DNA from: Patescibacteria group bacterium
Lineage (GTDB): Bacteria; Patescibacteriota; JAHJAL01
NCBI GenBank assembly: GCA_018814055.1
Contig: JAHJAL010000072.1
Location: forward strand, 1 to 8,158
Direction of reading: 5' to 3'
Length of the DNA stretch: 8,158 bases
Shown here: one piece after another, positions 1-6,180 of the stretch
Numbering within the stretch: the stretch's first letter is position 1
How the letters are laid out: each line of letters starts with the position of its first letter
Program-made: the position numbers and the translations under genes
Notes under the pieces: generated by a model
Database searches by the model: none
Seen by the model: the letters and a program-made list of their open reading frames with translations, nothing else
Told to the model about the DNA's origin: nothing

Positions 1-151
1 CAAATTATTATCATCACCAATATCTTTCTTTTTAACGCTTACCGCTTATTGGTACAATTGTGGTTATTTTCGGCCAACCTTTATGGGCGATATTATCTGA
101 TAATTTACTACGCGCCGTAAAAAGAAAAATATTGATAATGATAATAATTTG
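1..151 (-). other. Long hairpin in the 3' region of the rpoB transcript (34-bp stem)
   Basis: Positions 1-34 and 118-151 form an inverted repeat in which base k pairs with base 152-k. Thirty-one of 34 positions are Watson-Crick; the three exceptions (C15/A137, C17/A135, C24/A128) are C-A mismatches in plus-strand RNA but G-U pairs in minus-strand RNA, so the rpoB-sense transcript forms an uninterrupted 34-bp stem. The 83-base loop (35-117) contains smaller inverted repeats, for example ATTATC/GATAAT near 93-106. The stem starts 24 bases after the rpoB stop. There is no T-run after it in the minus direction within the window, so it does not look like an intrinsic terminator; a double-strand-specific RNase processing site or a transcript stabiliser between rpoB and the next gene is more likely (inference). 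The repeat touches the window edge and may extend further. Confidence 0.7.
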
Positions 152-175
152 TACAACTCGCGCTACCGCATGTTT

Positions 176-3100
176 CTATTTTTTTCTGGAGTCTCTTTTG
201 AGGGAGTCGATGAGGTCGACTTTGAGACCGAGACCCTGGAGTTCGCGACGCAGAACGTTGAATGATTCGGGGGTGGTGGGTTTTTTGATATCTTCACCTT
301 TGATGATTGATTCGTATGCTTTGGAGCGACCGATCACGTCGTCGGATTTGATAGTAATCATTTCCTGCAAAGTGTGAGCGGCACCGTAAGCCTGGAGCGC
401 CCAGACTTCCATTTCGCCGAATCTTTGACCACCAAATTGAGCTTTACCGCCGAGCGGTTGCTGAGTAATCATGGAATAGGGACCGATGGAACGGGCATGC
501 ATTTTGTCTTCAACCAGGTGGTGAAGTTTCATCATGTATATGTAACCGACGGTAACTTCTTGGTCAAATGGTTTGCCGGTGCGGCCGTCAAAAAGTTTGA
601 TTTTGCCGCTCTCGGGTAAGCCGGCTTTGGATAATTCTTTTTTTATATCTTCCCAGCGAGCGCTTTCAAACACCGGGCAAGCTACTTTATAGCCAAGAGT
701 TTTGGCGGCCCAGCCCAGGTGAGTTTCCATAACCTGACCGAGGTTGATACGGGAAATAACACCAAGTGGGTTTAATATGATATCAACAGGTGTGCCGTCG
801 GGTAAGTATGGCATGTCTTCGGTTGGTAGTATACGGGAGATAACACCCTTGTTGCCGTGCCGGCCGGCCATTTTGTCTCCAACTTGGATTTTGCGCAGTT
901 GGGCGACGCTGACTTCGATAGCTTTGGTAACACCAGTAGAAAGTTCGTCGCCTTTATCACGGGTGAATATTTTGATATTGACTATTTTGCCTCTTTCGCC
1001 GTGCGGTAATCGTAACGACGTATCTTTGACATCACGGGCTTTTTCACCGAAGATGGCTCGCAAGAGTTTTTCCTCAGCGGATAATTCAGTTTCGCCTTTG
1101 GGGGTAATTTTACCTACCAGTATGTCACCGGTAGTGACTTCTGCCCCAAGGCGAATAATTCCGTCGGCGTCTAGATTTTTTAGTGCTTCTTCACCAACGT
1201 TGGGAATGTCCCGGGTGATGATTTCGGGGCCAAGTTTGGTTTCGCGAACTTCAATCAAGTGATTTTCGATATGGATGGAAGAATAACTATCATTGTGGAC
1301 CAATCTTTCGGAAACGATGACCGCGTCTTGGAAGTTGTATCCACCCCAAGGCATAAAGGCCACCAATATGTTTTGTCCAAGAGCTAATTCACCATTGTCC
1401 GTCGCGGTACCATCGGCAAGCAGCTGGCCTTTTTTGACTTTGTCGCCTTTTTGGACAACCAAATGCTGGTTGATACAAGTGCCCTGATTGGATTTGATAA
1501 ATTTGCGGAGATTGTAGTCGACAGTCTTTTTGTTTTTGTATTTGACGGACAGTTTATTGCCGGTGGTGGATATGACCTCTCCAGAATCTTCGGCGGTAAT
1601 AATTTCACCTGAATCCAAAGCGGCTTGTTCCTCCATACCGGTACCTACTATCGGAGATTCGGGGTTGATCAAACTGACTGCCTGTCGGAGCATGTTTGAT
1701 CCCATGGATGATCTGGTGCCTTCGTCGTTTTCAACAAAAGGAATTAGGGCGGTAGCGACAGAGAAAATTTGTTTGGGGGAGACACTAATATAATCAATAT
1801 TTTCTTTGGGCACATAGTCCGGCTCACCTTTGTTGCGGGAAGCAATTAGTTCATCAACGAAATGGTTGGTTTGACAAAGTTCGATATCGGCTTGGGCAAT
1901 GACAAAATCTTCTTCTTCACCTGAATCAAGATAAACAACGTTTTTTTGGACCTGGGGCTCAACTAATATTTTGTTAAATTTTAGTTTGTTGATTTTTTGG
2001 GCCAAGTCGGCAGAAGCGACCGTGCCGGCAGTGGCAATTTCTTGTTTGGAATCAGGGTCAAGGATTTTTTCCCGGATAATATGCCCAGTCAACGATTGAC
2101 CATCGTTGGGAACTTCTCTAATTACCGGATGATAGGGCGTGACAATAAAACCATATTCATTGATATTGGCAAAACATGATAGGTGACTAACCAGGCCGAT
2201 ATTGGATCCCTCCGGAGTTTGGATCGGACATAAGCGGCCGTAGTGGGAATGATGCACATCACGCACTTCAAAGCCGGCTCTTTCACGCGAAAGTCCCCCC
2301 GGTCCCATCGCAGTAATACGGCGCTTATTTTCCAGTTCGGCCAGCGGATTGGTCTGGTCCATAAAGTGCGAGAACTGCGAACTGGCAAAAAATTCCTGAA
2401 GGGCGGCGGTAAGCGGTCGAACATTGATCAGGGCAGAGGGGGTGACGGTGTTGATATCGGAAACGCTCATGCGGTCTTTGACAATTCTTTCCATGCGCAA
2501 TAAGCCGACTCGCAGTGTTTTTTGGGCCAATTCTCCCACGCAACGGACACGTCGATTTTTGAGGTTGTCTATGTCATCAGCCGGTCCGCCAACGAGGTTG
2601 AGGCGGATTACTTCTTTGACGACAGAAATCAGGTCTTCCAAGCTGATAGTCCGATGTTTTTTGTCATTGGGGGTATCTAGATTGAGCCGTTTATTGATCT
2701 TGTATCGGCCTACTTTGCCGAAGTCGTAGCGGCGGAAGTTAAAAAACATGTCTTCGATCAGGGTTTGAGCGTTTTCGACAGTAGCCAGGTCACCGGGTCG
2801 GATGCGCTTATACACTTCCAGTAAACCTTCTTCATGGTTATCGGCCGGATCTTTGATGAGACTGGTCTTGATATAATCACGATCCTCGTCGGTGGAGACA
2901 TCTTTGAAAGTTTCAACGATATTTTCATCAGTCGATAAACCAAAGGCGCGCAATAGTGTGGTGATGGGAATTTTTCGTTTGCGATCGATTTTGACGTAGA
3001 TGATGTTTTTGTTGTTGGTTTCGATTTCCAGCCAGGCACCACGATCGGGGATAACTTTGGCACCGAAATATTCCTGGCCGGCAGTACGTTCGGAGGTAAA

Positions 3101-3541
3101 CAATACCCCGGGAGAACGAATAATCTGGGAAACGACTACTCTTTCTATGCCATTGATAATGAAGCTACCGGAGGAAGTCATGAGGGGGAAATCTCCCATG
3201 AATACTTCTTGTTCTTTGATTTCGCCGGTTTCTTTGTTGATCAGAGATACCTGACAGCGCAGAGAAGATTTATAGGTGAAATTTCTCTCCCGACAGGAGA
3301 ATTCGTCGTGTTTGGGCTCATCCAAATAATAGTCCCCGAATTGCAGTGACAGGGTTTTACCGGTAAAATCATCGATTGGGGAAATTTCGTCAAATAACTC
3401 CCGCAGACCATGCTGAAAAAACCAATTATACGATGATGTCTGCATGGTATTGAGGTCAGGTAAACTTACCCACTCGCGTTGTTTTCCGAAATACACACGT
3501 TTGACATCAGCTGGTCCAGGAGGGTTTATTTTTTTTGCCAT
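176..3541 (-). CDS. rpoB: DNA-directed RNA polymerase subunit beta
   Basis: Complete beta subunit of RNA polymerase, 1121 residues, which with beta-prime forms the catalytic cleft. Visible landmarks: an N-terminal lobe motif at about 113-147 (EVFMGDFPLM, then NGIERVVVSQIIRSPGV); the rifampicin/fork-loop region at 387-427 followed by RDVHHSHYGRLCPIQTPEG (428-446); the GYNFQDA motif (734-740); GDKMAGRHGNKGV (888-900), whose lysines 890 and 898 correspond to E. coli K1065 and K1073; and the C-terminal clamp-anchor block from TVGYIYMMKLHHLVEDK to the SDDV motif (997-1069). The length is shorter than B. subtilis (about 1190) and E. coli (1342), so no large lineage insert is present. The ATG start is preceded by GAGGAG at 3550-3555 with an 8-base gap. 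A five-codon open frame (MMAKE, 3554-3571) ends in a TGA that overlaps this ribosome site. Oddities: H392, N405 and T410 stand at rifampicin-contact positions, and Q738 replaces a normally conserved glutamate. The stop is TAG; rpoC is not in view. Confidence 0.98.
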   Translation of the reverse strand: MAKKINPPGPADVKRVYFGKQREWVSLPDLNTMQTSSYNWFFQHGLRELFDEISPIDDFTGKTLSLQFGDYYLDEPKHDEFSCRERNFTYKSSLRCQVSLINKETGEIKEQEVFMGDFPLMTSSGSFIINGIERVVVSQIIRSPGVLFTSERTAGQEYFGAKVIPDRGAWLEIETNNKNIIYVKIDRKRKIPITTLLRAFGLSTDENIVETFKDVSTDEDRDYIKTSLIKDPADNHEEGLLEVYKRIRPGDLATVENAQTLIEDMFFNFRRYDFGKVGRYKINKRLNLDTPNDKKHRTISLEDLISVVKEVIRLNLVGGPADDIDNLKNRRVRCVGELAQKTLRVGLLRMERIVKDRMSVSDINTVTPSALINVRPLTAALQEFFASSQFSHFMDQTNPLAELENKRRITAMGPGGLSRERAGFEVRDVHHSHYGRLCPIQTPEGSNIGLVSHLSCFANINEYGFIVTPYHPVIREVPNDGQSLTGHIIREKILDPDSKQEIATAGTVASADLAQKINKLKFNKILVEPQVQKNVVYLDSGEEEDFVIAQADIELCQTNHFVDELIASRNKGEPDYVPKENIDYISVSPKQIFSVATALIPFVENDEGTRSSMGSNMLRQAVSLINPESPIVGTGMEEQAALDSGEIITAEDSGEVISTTGNKLSVKYKNKKTVDYNLRKFIKSNQGTCINQHLVVQKGDKVKKGQLLADGTATDNGELALGQNILVAFMPWGGYNFQDAVIVSERLVHNDSYSSIHIENHLIEVRETKLGPEIITRDIPNVGEEALKNLDADGIIRLGAEVTTGDILVGKITPKGETELSAEEKLLRAIFGEKARDVKDTSLRLPHGERGKIVNIKIFTRDKGDELSTGVTKAIEVSVAQLRKIQVGDKMAGRHGNKGVISRILPTEDMPYLPDGTPVDIILNPLGVISRINLGQVMETHLGWAAKTLGYKVACPVFESARWEDIKKELSKAGLPESGKIKLFDGRTGKPFDQEVTVGYIYMMKLHHLVEDKMHARSIGPYSMITQQPLGGKAQFGGQRFGEMEVWALQAYGAAHTLQEMITIKSDDVIGRSKAYESIIKGEDIKKPTTPESFNVLRRELQGLGLKVDLIDSLKRDSRKK

Positions 3542-3549
3542 AAAAATAT

Positions 3550-3555
3550 CTCCTC
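3550..3555 (-). promoter_or_regulatory. Ribosome binding site of rpoB
   Basis: The minus strand reads GAGGAG eight bases before the ATG at 3541. It is a strong Shine-Dalgarno match and settles the start codon. The TGA of a preceding five-codon frame (MMAKE) overlaps its first bases. Confidence 0.85.
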
Positions 3556-3714
3556 ATTCCTTAGCCATCATTTTATTTATAATGGGCTGGTTTAATTAAT
3601 GTGAGGTTTTAATACAATAAAACACTAGAACTTGCTTTGTATATGGTTTTTATCAGGCAAGCTTTGTTGGGTTATATGAATGTATTTTCTATCGCATAAA
3701 AATCGAGTGTTTTT

Positions 3715-3744
3715 ATTTTATCAAGAGGGTAATAGGAAAGTCAA
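3715..3744 (-). promoter_or_regulatory. Candidate rpoB promoter
   Basis: On the minus strand TTGACT (3739-3744, 5 of 6 to the -35 consensus) is separated by 18 bases from TAAAAT (3715-3720, 5 of 6 to the -10 consensus). Transcription would begin near 3708 and give a leader of roughly 167 bases. An A/T-rich heptamer repeat lies directly upstream at about -45 to -72, the position of an UP element. This is a match by eye in AT-rich DNA; rpoB could also be transcribed from elsewhere. Confidence 0.45.
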
Positions 3745-3752
3745 CAGGAATT

Positions 3753-3780
3753 AATTACTAATTACAAATTACTAATTACT
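3753..3780. repeat. Four tandem heptamers (AATTACT)
   Basis: The plus strand contains four contiguous copies of a 7-mer: AATTACT (3753-3759), AATTACA (3760-3766), AATTACT (3767-3773), AATTACT (3774-3780), with one mismatch in total. They end nine bases upstream of the candidate rpoB -35 element. They could act as an UP element, an operator array or an iteron-like array; the sequence alone does not decide. Confidence 0.8.
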
Positions 3781-3810
3781 TGGGAGGGAAAAATTATAAA
3801 AAATCTTGCC

Positions 3811-3819
3811 TGTGGATAA
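3811..3819 (-). promoter_or_regulatory. Perfect DnaA-box match
   Basis: The plus strand reads TGTGGATAA, so the minus strand carries TTATCCACA, the canonical high-affinity DnaA box. It is the only exact copy I see in the spacer. A related inverted sequence, TTATCAGGCAAG at 3650-3661, matches the reverse complement of 3805-3819 apart from a three-base gap (TTATC[CAC]AGGCAAG). One box does not make an origin; it could be a DnaA regulatory site or chance. Confidence 0.35.
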
Positions 3820-3910
3820 GTGGGGAATTATGCAATATTAAATTATTTTGTAAATATGCTTTAATGGTGGGTTTTGGTAGCTTGTGAGATATTTGCTTGA
3901 TAAATGAATA

Positions 3911-3939
3911 TTGACATATTTTGATTCCTTTGGTACATT
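3911..3939 (+). promoter_or_regulatory. Candidate promoter of the structured RNA
   Basis: A perfect -35 hexamer TTGACA (3911-3916) is followed after exactly 17 bases by TACATT (3934-3939, 4 of 6), with a TG one base upstream of the hexamer (3931-3932), the extended -10 arrangement. The expected start is near 3946. It points toward the structured region ending in a T-run at 4545, giving a transcript of about 600 bases with no convincing reading frame. It is divergent from the candidate rpoB promoter. Confidence 0.5.
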
Positions 3940-4022
3940 TAAATGAAAACAAAAATAAAAGAAAATAAAATTTAAAACAAAATAGTAATTTAAAAACACA
4001 AACGACTTTCTTACACAAATAT

Positions 4023-4545
4023 CACCTTTTGCACTTGCAACAGTAAGAAAACTCTAAAAACTATCGTTTTATCAAGGTCTTGTTTATAAAACAAGGCAAA
4101 ATATCTCGAGACGAGTCATCCTAATAATTTATTATTTGAGGATTTTGACAAGCTTGGGAGGAAAAAAACAAAACGAATATAGTTTTTAGACTTTCTTACT
4201 GTTCGGTGAAAGGTGCCTGCACACCTGGCTCTGGCTTTATGCCGGAGTGGGCATCCACGGTGCGTTTTAGAATTTAATTTCCGGGGTTTTGAATCCACCC
4301 AGCTTGACAATATAGACCATTATATTGTCTGGTGATTAAATTTTGGAAGGCGCCGTGGCGGCCGGAAGAACGGTTTGAAACTTCTTCTTTACGGATTGCA
4401 GGTTGTAAGAAGGCAATGTCCTTCACATAGCAATCCCTAGCTCCTACTCGTTAAGAGTTAAGGATGCTACGAAGGAGTCGTTAAGCTCCGGACCGCCAAA
4501 TAATATAACTTTATCGGGCGCCAGTACCGGAGCTTAATTTTTTTT
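4023..4545 (+). ncRNA. Putative large structured non-coding RNA, unrecognised family
   Basis: This gene-free stretch folds by eye into many consecutive helices. A long outer stem pairs 4023-4070 with 4170-4215: CACCTTT/AAAGGTG, CAC/GTG, then 12 + 11 + 7 bp separated by small bulges. It encloses hairpins at 4079-4095 (CTTGTTT/AAACAAG), 4105-4115 and 4118-4143. Next come 4228-4248 (8 bp); a three-part stem of 4255-4263/4350-4358, 4269-4278/4335-4344, 4296-4299/4331-4334 and 4306-4314/4321-4329; then 4365-4370/4382-4387; 4393-4399/4430-4436 enclosing 4409-4413/4420-4424; 4441-4445/4473-4477; and the terminal stem 4481-4491/4527-4537 before eight T. The pairs T4232-G4244, G4228-T4248, T4261-G4352 and G4270-T4343 are G-U wobbles only in plus-strand RNA. 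No tmRNA, RNase P, SRP or intron signature was recognised. The 5' end is uncertain: about 3946 from the upstream promoter, or about 4190 from an internal promoter-like pair (TTGGGA 4154-4159, TATAGT 4178-4183). Confidence 0.6.
4481..4545 (+). terminator. Terminal stem and T-run of the structured RNA
   Basis: TTAAGCTCCGG (4481-4491) pairs perfectly over 11 bp with CCGGAGCTTAA (4527-4537), followed directly by eight T (4538-4545). The 35-base loop is longer than usual for an intrinsic terminator and contains ACCGCC and GGCGCC, which could pair with GGCGG (4357-4361) or GGCGCC (4349-4354) upstream. There is no matching A-run on the left side, so it works in the plus direction only. Confidence 0.65.
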
Positions 4546-4564
4546 AAATGTTTATAAATGTTTA
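4545..4564. repeat. Tandem duplicate of TAAATGTTTA
   Basis: Two perfect contiguous copies of TAAATGTTTA (4545-4554 and 4555-4564) sit between the end of the structured RNA and the next gene. Each unit is nearly palindromic (TAAA-TG-TTTA) and the 10-bp spacing is about one helical turn. The pair lies just upstream of the candidate promoter of the membrane-protein gene, where an operator might be expected; no function can be proven. Confidence 0.6.
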
Positions 4565-4565
4565 A

Positions 4566-4596
4566 TTGTATGAGTTAATATAGGTAAGAATATTAT
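4566..4596 (+). promoter_or_regulatory. Weak candidate promoter for the membrane-protein gene
   Basis: TTGTAT (4566-4571) and TATTAT (4591-4596, 5 of 6 to the -10 consensus) are separated by 19 bases. Transcription would start near 4603, about six bases before the ATG at 4609. That would fit the absence of any Shine-Dalgarno sequence there (a near-leaderless mRNA). The -35 is poor and the spacing long, so this is tentative; read-through from the RNA gene is the alternative. Confidence 0.22.
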
Positions 4597-4608
4597 TAAT
4601 TTTACTAA

Positions 4609-6060
4609 ATGGAACAAACGGGGCAAATTGATTCTATAGGAGGATCGATAGGGGAAAATAAAGAAAATGGTGAAAAAAAGCAATTGATCGGGGTTGGTGA
4701 ATTGATAACAACGAGTTTTCGGGAGTTTTGGCGGAATTTGTGGGTTTTTATCAAGGTTGAATTGATTAAATATCTGGTGATTTTTGGGGTTTTGGTAATA
4801 GTGGGAGCGATTTTCGCTCTTTTTTATTTTGCTGTCAAAGATACTTTGACAGGCAATGAAGCAATGGAAATCGCAGCGATTGCTATCATTGTTGGTTTAG
4901 TGATGGTGTGGACATTGGTATCGGTGATTTTTGGTCTATGGTCGGTGGCGGCCAAGGTGGAAATCGTGACTTTTGGCGAGGAGAATATCGGGGCGATTGA
5001 TGCTTATAAACGAACCTGGTCGAAGTTGTTTGAATTTTGGTGGGTGATGTTGGTGCTGGGATTGATCATGTCGGGTGGATTTGTATTGCTGATTATCCCG
5101 GCGATTATTTTTGGAGTCTGGTATTCGTTTAGTGAATTCATATTGATTAGCCGAGAAGAAAGGGGCCTTGATGTGTTGGTCAAGAGTAAGGCGTATACCA
5201 GGGGGATGTGGTGGGATGTTTTCTGGCGGATGGCGGTTGCGATAGCGATTGTGATGGGAGTAGCGGTGGGGATGGATGTCATTGCACAAATGATTTCATT
5301 TATTGAAAGTTTGTTATCAAATATGGCCGGTGAACAGGAGTGGTTGGCATTGATAATGGTGGTGGTGTTGGCTTTGGTTAGTGTGGCAGTCCGGTTATTG
5401 GTAAATATTTTTGCGGAAACTTTTGGATTGATTTATCGATACAAAATTTTTAAGAGTATAAAAAGTATCAAAAGTTTAAGTGTTGAAAAGGGCAAGAAGA
5501 GCAATACGATTTGGTTGGCGGTAGCGGGCATGGTGCTGGTGGTTTTAGCGATGGTGATTATTGGTTTGGCAGGATATGCAATATGGAGAACTGTGAATAA
5601 CTCAGGATTCGATCTTGATAATGCAATAGAAAATTTGGAAAATGCAGATAATCAATTGGATATTTTGGAGGACCCAGAAAAATATGGTGATTATACTGTG
5701 GCGGATATGAATCTGGAAAATACGGCCGAACAAATTAATAACGCATTGGATGAGTATTATCAAAAATATGGCTTTTATCCCTATACTGATTCAGTAGATC
5801 AACTTTGGACGGGCGAAGATGCATTTATCAGCTTTTCGCCAAATTGGAATATGCCGAATATGTGCGGGGAAATTAATACTCCAAGCGATGACTGTGGAAT
5901 AGCTTATGAATGGAAAGGTAGCACGACTTATAAATTGACGGTTGATTATTTGCTGGAGGACACGAATGTGTTTGATATTAGGGATGGGGAGGAATATGTG
6001 ACACCGGAGCTTGATATGACAACGAATGTGGAGGAGGATTTGACGCCCGGGATGACGTAG
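4609..6060 (+). CDS. Polytopic membrane protein with a C-terminal pilin-like exodomain
   Basis: A 483-residue protein of unknown function. Residues 1-30 are hydrophilic. Residues 38-280 contain about six hydrophobic segments (about 52-76, 86-112, 143-178 as one long or two short, 205-230, 245-270), including GGFVLLIIPAIIFGVWYSF, reminiscent of the YciC/glycerophosphodiesterase-membrane-domain type of multi-TM family; this resemblance is by eye. A basic linker (281-298, KSIKSIKS) leads to a last TM segment (301-325). The exported tail (326-483) is acidic and holds AEQINNALDEYYQKYGFYPY (373-392), the pattern of the C-terminal part of type IV pilins and pseudopilins, and two cysteines (419, 429) that could form a disulfide. 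The start ATG lacks a Shine-Dalgarno; AGGAGG at 4639-4644 has no in-frame start at proper distance. The gene ends TAG followed at once by TAA TAA. Alternative: a membrane scaffold unrelated to pili. Confidence 0.88.
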   Translation: MEQTGQIDSIGGSIGENKENGEKKQLIGVGELITTSFREFWRNLWVFIKVELIKYLVIFGVLVIVGAIFALFYFAVKDTLTGNEAMEIAAIAIIVGLVMVWTLVSVIFGLWSVAAKVEIVTFGEENIGAIDAYKRTWSKLFEFWWVMLVLGLIMSGGFVLLIIPAIIFGVWYSFSEFILISREERGLDVLVKSKAYTRGMWWDVFWRMAVAIAIVMGVAVGMDVIAQMISFIESLLSNMAGEQEWLALIMVVVLALVSVAVRLLVNIFAETFGLIYRYKIFKSIKSIKSLSVEKGKKSNTIWLAVAGMVLVVLAMVIIGLAGYAIWRTVNNSGFDLDNAIENLENADNQLDILEDPEKYGDYTVADMNLENTAEQINNALDEYYQKYGFYPYTDSVDQLWTGEDAFISFSPNWNMPNMCGEINTPSDDCGIAYEWKGSTTYKLTVDYLLEDTNVFDIRDGEEYVTPELDMTTNVEEDLTPGMT

Positions 6061-6174
6061 TAATAATGTGCAGAAATATTTATTAATACAAACTTCATGA
6101 ATGCTTAAGGGGGAAATAATTTGGAGTTTTTTATAGTGAAGATAATTTATTTTTATAAGTTATCTTTTTTGATG

Positions 6175-6180
6175 GAGGGA
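6175..6180 (+). promoter_or_regulatory. Ribosome binding site that decides the start of the secreted protein
   Basis: GGAGGG lies three bases before the ATG at 6184, within ATGGAGGGAAAAATG. The frame stays open upstream to a TTG at 6121, which has its own AAGGGGG (6107-6113). The 6184 start is preferred because it gives a normal signal peptide; the longer form would put a second hydrophobic stretch in front of it. Confidence 0.6.

Larger units (their letters stand above)
3542..4022. other. Gene-free AT-rich spacer between divergent transcripts
   Basis: No convincing coding region is present. Apart from the rpoB leader (about 3542-3708), the two divergent candidate promoters, the heptamer array and the DnaA-box match listed separately, it holds an A-rich, nearly G-free run (about 3941-4003) that would be the unstructured 5' part of the plus-strand RNA, and GACTTTCTTAC (4004-4014), which recurs at 4189-4199. 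Confidence 0.7.

Noticed and set aside
1..151. Miniature transposable element with 34-bp terminal repeats
   Set aside because: Target duplications cannot be checked because the left end is at the window edge, and the strand-specific G-U pattern favours an RNA hairpin. Not excluded without a genome-wide copy search.
744..1262. Plus-strand frame of 172 codons
   Set aside because: It is an antisense shadow of the strongly conserved rpoB gene with no meaningful protein motifs.
3794..4018. Minus-strand frame of 74 codons (TTG start) rich in Phe, Leu, Lys and Cys, with an AAGGTGAT-like sequence upstream
   Set aside because: Composition is what AT-rich non-coding DNA gives in that frame, it overlaps the predicted promoter and RNA leader on the other strand, and no domain is recognisable. 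The ribosome-site match is part of the CACCTTT arm of the RNA stem.
3542..4022. Chromosomal replication origin
   Set aside because: Only one exact DnaA box is present and no dnaA, dnaN or clear box cluster is visible.
4116..4310. Minus-strand frame of 64 codons
   Set aside because: It runs through several RNA helices on the opposite strand, has a TTG start without a ribosome site and no recognisable motif.
4200..4545. Possible tmRNA, RNase P RNA, SRP RNA, group I or II intron, T-box or cobalamin riboswitch
   Set aside because: None of the conserved signatures I know (T-arm GGTTCGA, GGAAAGTCC-type RNase P core, SRP GGAAG apical motif, intron domain V or P7 core, T-box GGTGG-ACCGCG) could be found in matching context. 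A cmscan would settle this.
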